Position numbers and translations under genes: made by a program | The notes under the pieces: model-generated | What the model saw: only the letters and a program-made list of their open reading frames with translations | What the model was told of the DNA's origin: nothing | Database searches by the model: none | Shown: piece after piece, positions 61,579 to 64,000 of the stretch | How positions within the stretch are numbered: the first letter of the stretch is position 1 | How the letters are laid out: every line of letters starts with the position of its first letter | NCBI GenBank assembly: GCA_029549985.1 | Contig: JAKPIB010000017.1 | Span: 1 to 64,000 of the forward strand | Reading direction: 5' to 3' | Origin: Bacillota bacterium | Lineage (GTDB): Bacteria; Bacillota; Clostridia; Caldicoprobacterales; DTU083 | Length of the DNA stretch: 64,000 nt

Positions 61579-64000
61579 TTATTGTAAATCCTTTATTCTT
61601 TCAAGCATCGTCCGGGCTGCCTGCAAGGCCAGGCTCCCGTTATCCTCCTTCAGCAGGATGGTCAGTACGGGTGGACTGGTCCCTGCATACCTGAGTATAT
61701 CCCTGTTTTCGTTCAGTATTATCATAAGCTGCCTGGGATCAAGGCCCTTGTCCTGCCTCAGCTTCATGCGTACGCTTTTCCCCTGCTGGCTTATCTCAGA
61801 GAAGCCGAATCTGCGGGCCAGGGCTTTGATATATGCTATATCTATCAGGTTCTGAGTTTCAGGAGGTATATCCCCGAACCGGTCAACAAGCTCCTCCTCC
61901 ACGTCATACTTGTCGCTGAGGTCCTCGATGGCCGCGATCCGCTTGTACATCTCGATCTTCCGGCTTTCCTGACGGATATAGGCGCTGTCTATAAACGCAT
62001 CCACACGGATATCGATCACTGCATCGGGCGCCTTGGGCTCATACTCACCCTTCAGGGACCTGATCGTTTCATCCAGGAGCTTGCAGTAAAGCTCATAGCC
62101 CACGGCCGACATCTGGCCGTGCTGCTCCGCGCCAAGCAGGTTGCCCGCTCCGCGGATCTCCAGGTCCTTCATGGCTATCTTGAAGCCCGAGCCGAACTCC
62201 GTGAATTCCTTGATCGCCTGCAGCCGCTTTTCTGCCACCTCATTGAGTATCTTATCCTTTTTATAGGTAAGGTAAGCATAAGCGATCCGGTTGGACCGGC
62301 CGACCCTGCCTCGAAGCTGGTATAGCTGTGACAGGCCGAACCTGTCGGCATCATAGACTATGAGTGTGTTGACGTTGGGTATATCAAGGCCGTTTTCAAC
62401 TATCGTGGAGCAAAGGAGGAGGTCATATTCCCGCTCGTAAAACGCAAGCATTATCTTCTCCAGCATGGCCTCGCTCATCTGCCCGTGAGCCATGGCTATC
62501 CTGATATCCGGCAGGAGGGAGTGCAGCCGCTCCGCCATCTTTTCCATGGTTTTGACATGGTTGTATACGAAATATACCTGGCCGCCCCGCTGGACCTCCC
62601 TCAATACCGCATCCCTTACGAGGGAATCGCTGTACTCTACCACATAGGTCTGCACGGGGTACCTCTCCTCGGGCGGGGTCTCGATGATGCTGATATCCCT
62701 TATGCCTACCAGGGACATATGGAGGGTGCGGGGGATGGGTGTCGCAGTCAGGGTCAAAACGTCTATGTTCTTCTTAAGCTCCTTGATCTGCTCCTTGTGC
62801 CCAACGCCAAACCGCTGCTCCTCATCCACTATCAAAAGGCCCAGGTCCTTGAACTTCACGTCCTTGCTCAGAAGGCGGTGGGTACCGATTATGACGTCTA
62901 TGTTGCCTTCCCTGAGGGCCTTGAGGATCTCCTTCTGCTCCTTCTGGGTCTTGAAGCGGCTCAATACCTGGATCTTGAACGGAAACTCGCCAAAGCGGCT
63001 TACAAAGGTATTGTAATGCTGCTGGACCAGGATCGTGGTCGGTACGAGGACCGCCACCTGCTTTTCGTCCATGACAGCCTTAAAGGCCGCCCGTATGGCC
63101 ACCTCTGTCTTGCCATAGCCTACATCTCCGCAAAGCAGCCGGTCCATGACCTTTTTGGATTCCATGTCTCTTTTGATCTCAGCCAGGGACTGGAGCTGGT
63201 CCGGTGTCTCCTCATAGGGGAAGGCCTCTTCAAACTGCAGCTGCCAGTCGGTGTCCTTTGAAAACTGGAAGCCGGTCGCCGCCTCCCTCTCCGCATAGAG
63301 CTTCACAAGGTCGATGGCCAGCTCCCTGACAGATTGGCGGGCCTTGTTTTTGGCCTTCTGCCATTCTGCACCTCCAAGCCTGGACAGTCTGGGTGTCTTG
63401 TCGTCCAGGCCGATATAGGGCTGGATCAGGTCCATCTGGTCTGTGGGGATGTACAGCCTGTCAGTGCCTGCATACTGGACATTGAGATAGTCCCGCTCCA
63501 CCCCGTTGACAGTAAGCTTTTCAATGCCCAGGTACCTGCCGATGCCATGGTTTTCATGAACGACATAGTCGCCGACCTTCAGGTCCGTAAAGGGATCGAG
63601 CTTTTTGGCGTGCTTCTTGGCCGCCCGCTTGCGCTTTTGTACGCCGAATATATCCGAGTCTGCCACAAAGGCGAATCTGGACTCCACATATTCAAAGCCC
63701 TTGCTCAGGGTCCCGGGGATTATCACGACCTGGCCCGGGTATATCTCATTGTCGGGGCCCTCCAGTACAGCCGCTTCTATGCCGTACTCCCGGAGCATCG
63801 ATCTTAAGCCCTCGCCCCTTTGACGGGTACCTGACAACAATAGCACAGTATAGGTCTTGCTTTTCCAGTACCTTATGTCATCGGCCAACAGCTCCGGCTT
63901 ACCCTGGTAGCCGGACACGGACCGCGAAGTGACCTGGAATATGCGCCTGGGCTCAAGCCCGACGTTGGTCTTGGGCAGAGCCTGGACCACCATGCATTTA
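61579..64000 (-). CDS. mfd: Transcription-repair coupling factor Mfd (5' part missing)
   Basis: About 806 residues visible; the frame runs to the window end, so roughly the first third is cut off. Present are the RNA polymerase-interacting domain (LKVGDYVVHENHGIGRYLG), the RecG-like helicase core with GDVGYGKTEVAIRA and DEEQRFGVGHKE, and the TRCF C-terminal domain. It displaces stalled RNA polymerase and recruits UvrA. Confidence 0.96.
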   Translation of the reverse strand, partial: KCMVVQALPKTNVGLEPRRIFQVTSRSVSGYQGKPELLADDIRYWKSKTYTVLLLSGTRQRGEGLRSMLREYGIEAAVLEGPDNEIYPGQVVIIPGTLSKGFEYVESRFAFVADSDIFGVQKRKRAAKKHAKKLDPFTDLKVGDYVVHENHGIGRYLGIEKLTVNGVERDYLNVQYAGTDRLYIPTDQMDLIQPYIGLDDKTPRLSRLGGAEWQKAKNKARQSVRELAIDLVKLYAEREAATGFQFSKDTDWQLQFEEAFPYEETPDQLQSLAEIKRDMESKKVMDRLLCGDVGYGKTEVAIRAAFKAVMDEKQVAVLVPTTILVQQHYNTFVSRFGEFPFKIQVLSRFKTQKEQKEILKALREGNIDVIIGTHRLLSKDVKFKDLGLLIVDEEQRFGVGHKEQIKELKKNIDVLTLTATPIPRTLHMSLVGIRDISIIETPPEERYPVQTYVVEYSDSLVRDAVLREVQRGGQVYFVYNHVKTMEKMAERLHSLLPDIRIAMAHGQMSEAMLEKIMLAFYEREYDLLLCSTIVENGLDIPNVNTLIVYDADRFGLSQLYQLRGRVGRSNRIAYAYLTYKKDKILNEVAEKRLQAIKEFTEFGSGFKIAMKDLEIRGAGNLLGAEQHGQMSAVGYELYCKLLDETIRSLKGEYEPKAPDAVIDIRVDAFIDSAYIRQESRKIEMYKRIAAIEDLSDKYDVEEELVDRFGDIPPETQNLIDIAYIKALARRFGFSEISQQGKSVRMKLRQDKGLDPRQLMIILNENRDILRYAGTSPPVLTILLKEDNGSLALQAARTMLERIKDLQ

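Noticed and set aside
1-64000. CRISPR arrays, insertion sequences, prophage
   Set aside because: No regularly spaced repeats, transposase or phage structural genes were seen.

Overview
The window comes from a spore-forming, low-to-moderate GC member of the Firmicutes, most likely a class Clostridia organism. Evidence for this is the large set of sporulation and germination genes (spoIIE, spoVT, spoVB, spoIID-type, yabP, yabQ, a gerA-type operon), the CtsR-McsA-McsB-ClpC heat-shock operon, a cysteine T-box, a CarD regulator, three ECF-transporter S components, and gene order that follows the Bacillus subtilis mfd-to-ftsH and ctsR-to-cysS blocks. I cannot name the genus. Almost everything is on the minus strand. 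The exceptions are the SDR and DUF3842 genes at the left end, fba, a creatininase-family gene and one 131-aa gene between radA and carD.

Layout: 1-600 holds no intact gene, only a short possible gene remnant. 602-9849 carries metabolic and housekeeping genes: SDR, DUF3842, a uridine-kinase-like gene, an ECF S component, asnS, bioY, fba, threonine aldolase and recD2. 9883-25691 is more accessory: an Arg-rich unknown protein coupled to an alpha/beta hydrolase, an ABC-2 exporter, a ThuA/Gfo-Idh-MocA/VOC cluster, a Gld-like ABC operon (ATPase, permease, GldG, DUF4340), a creatininase-family hydrolase, and a two-repeat lipoprotein followed by its decayed tandem copy. 25875-39017 holds the T-box-controlled cysE-cysS pair, ispD-ispF, the YacL PIN/TRAM protein, carD, radA and the ctsR operon behind a good CtsR operator. 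39049-41411 holds recX, an SdpR/SdpI-like pair with inverted-repeat operators, and a niacin-type ECF S component with a palindromic operator over its promoter. 41480-64000 follows the Bacillus order in reverse: ftsH, hpt, tilS, spoIIE, three tRNAs, an S1 protein, divIC, yabQ, yabP, a spoIID-type gene, rqcP, hup, yabN, spoVB, an inserted germination operon, spoVT, a PrsA-type foldase, and mfd, which is cut by the window end.

The observations most worth a second look are: yabN/mazG, interrupted by an in-frame amber codon and with a shortened methylase domain; the spoIIE promoter, which keeps consensus hexamers at the unusual 22-bp spacing of Spo0A-activated promoters; the lipoprotein tandem duplication, whose decayed copy has an 18-bp palindrome at the frame break; a terminator-like hairpin directly in front of an ECF S gene; and the operator/promoter arrangements at ctsR, sdpR and niaX. 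I found no CRISPR array, intact insertion sequence, prophage or clearly undescribed multi-gene system. All statements rest on reading the sequence and on remembered family knowledge; no database search was run.
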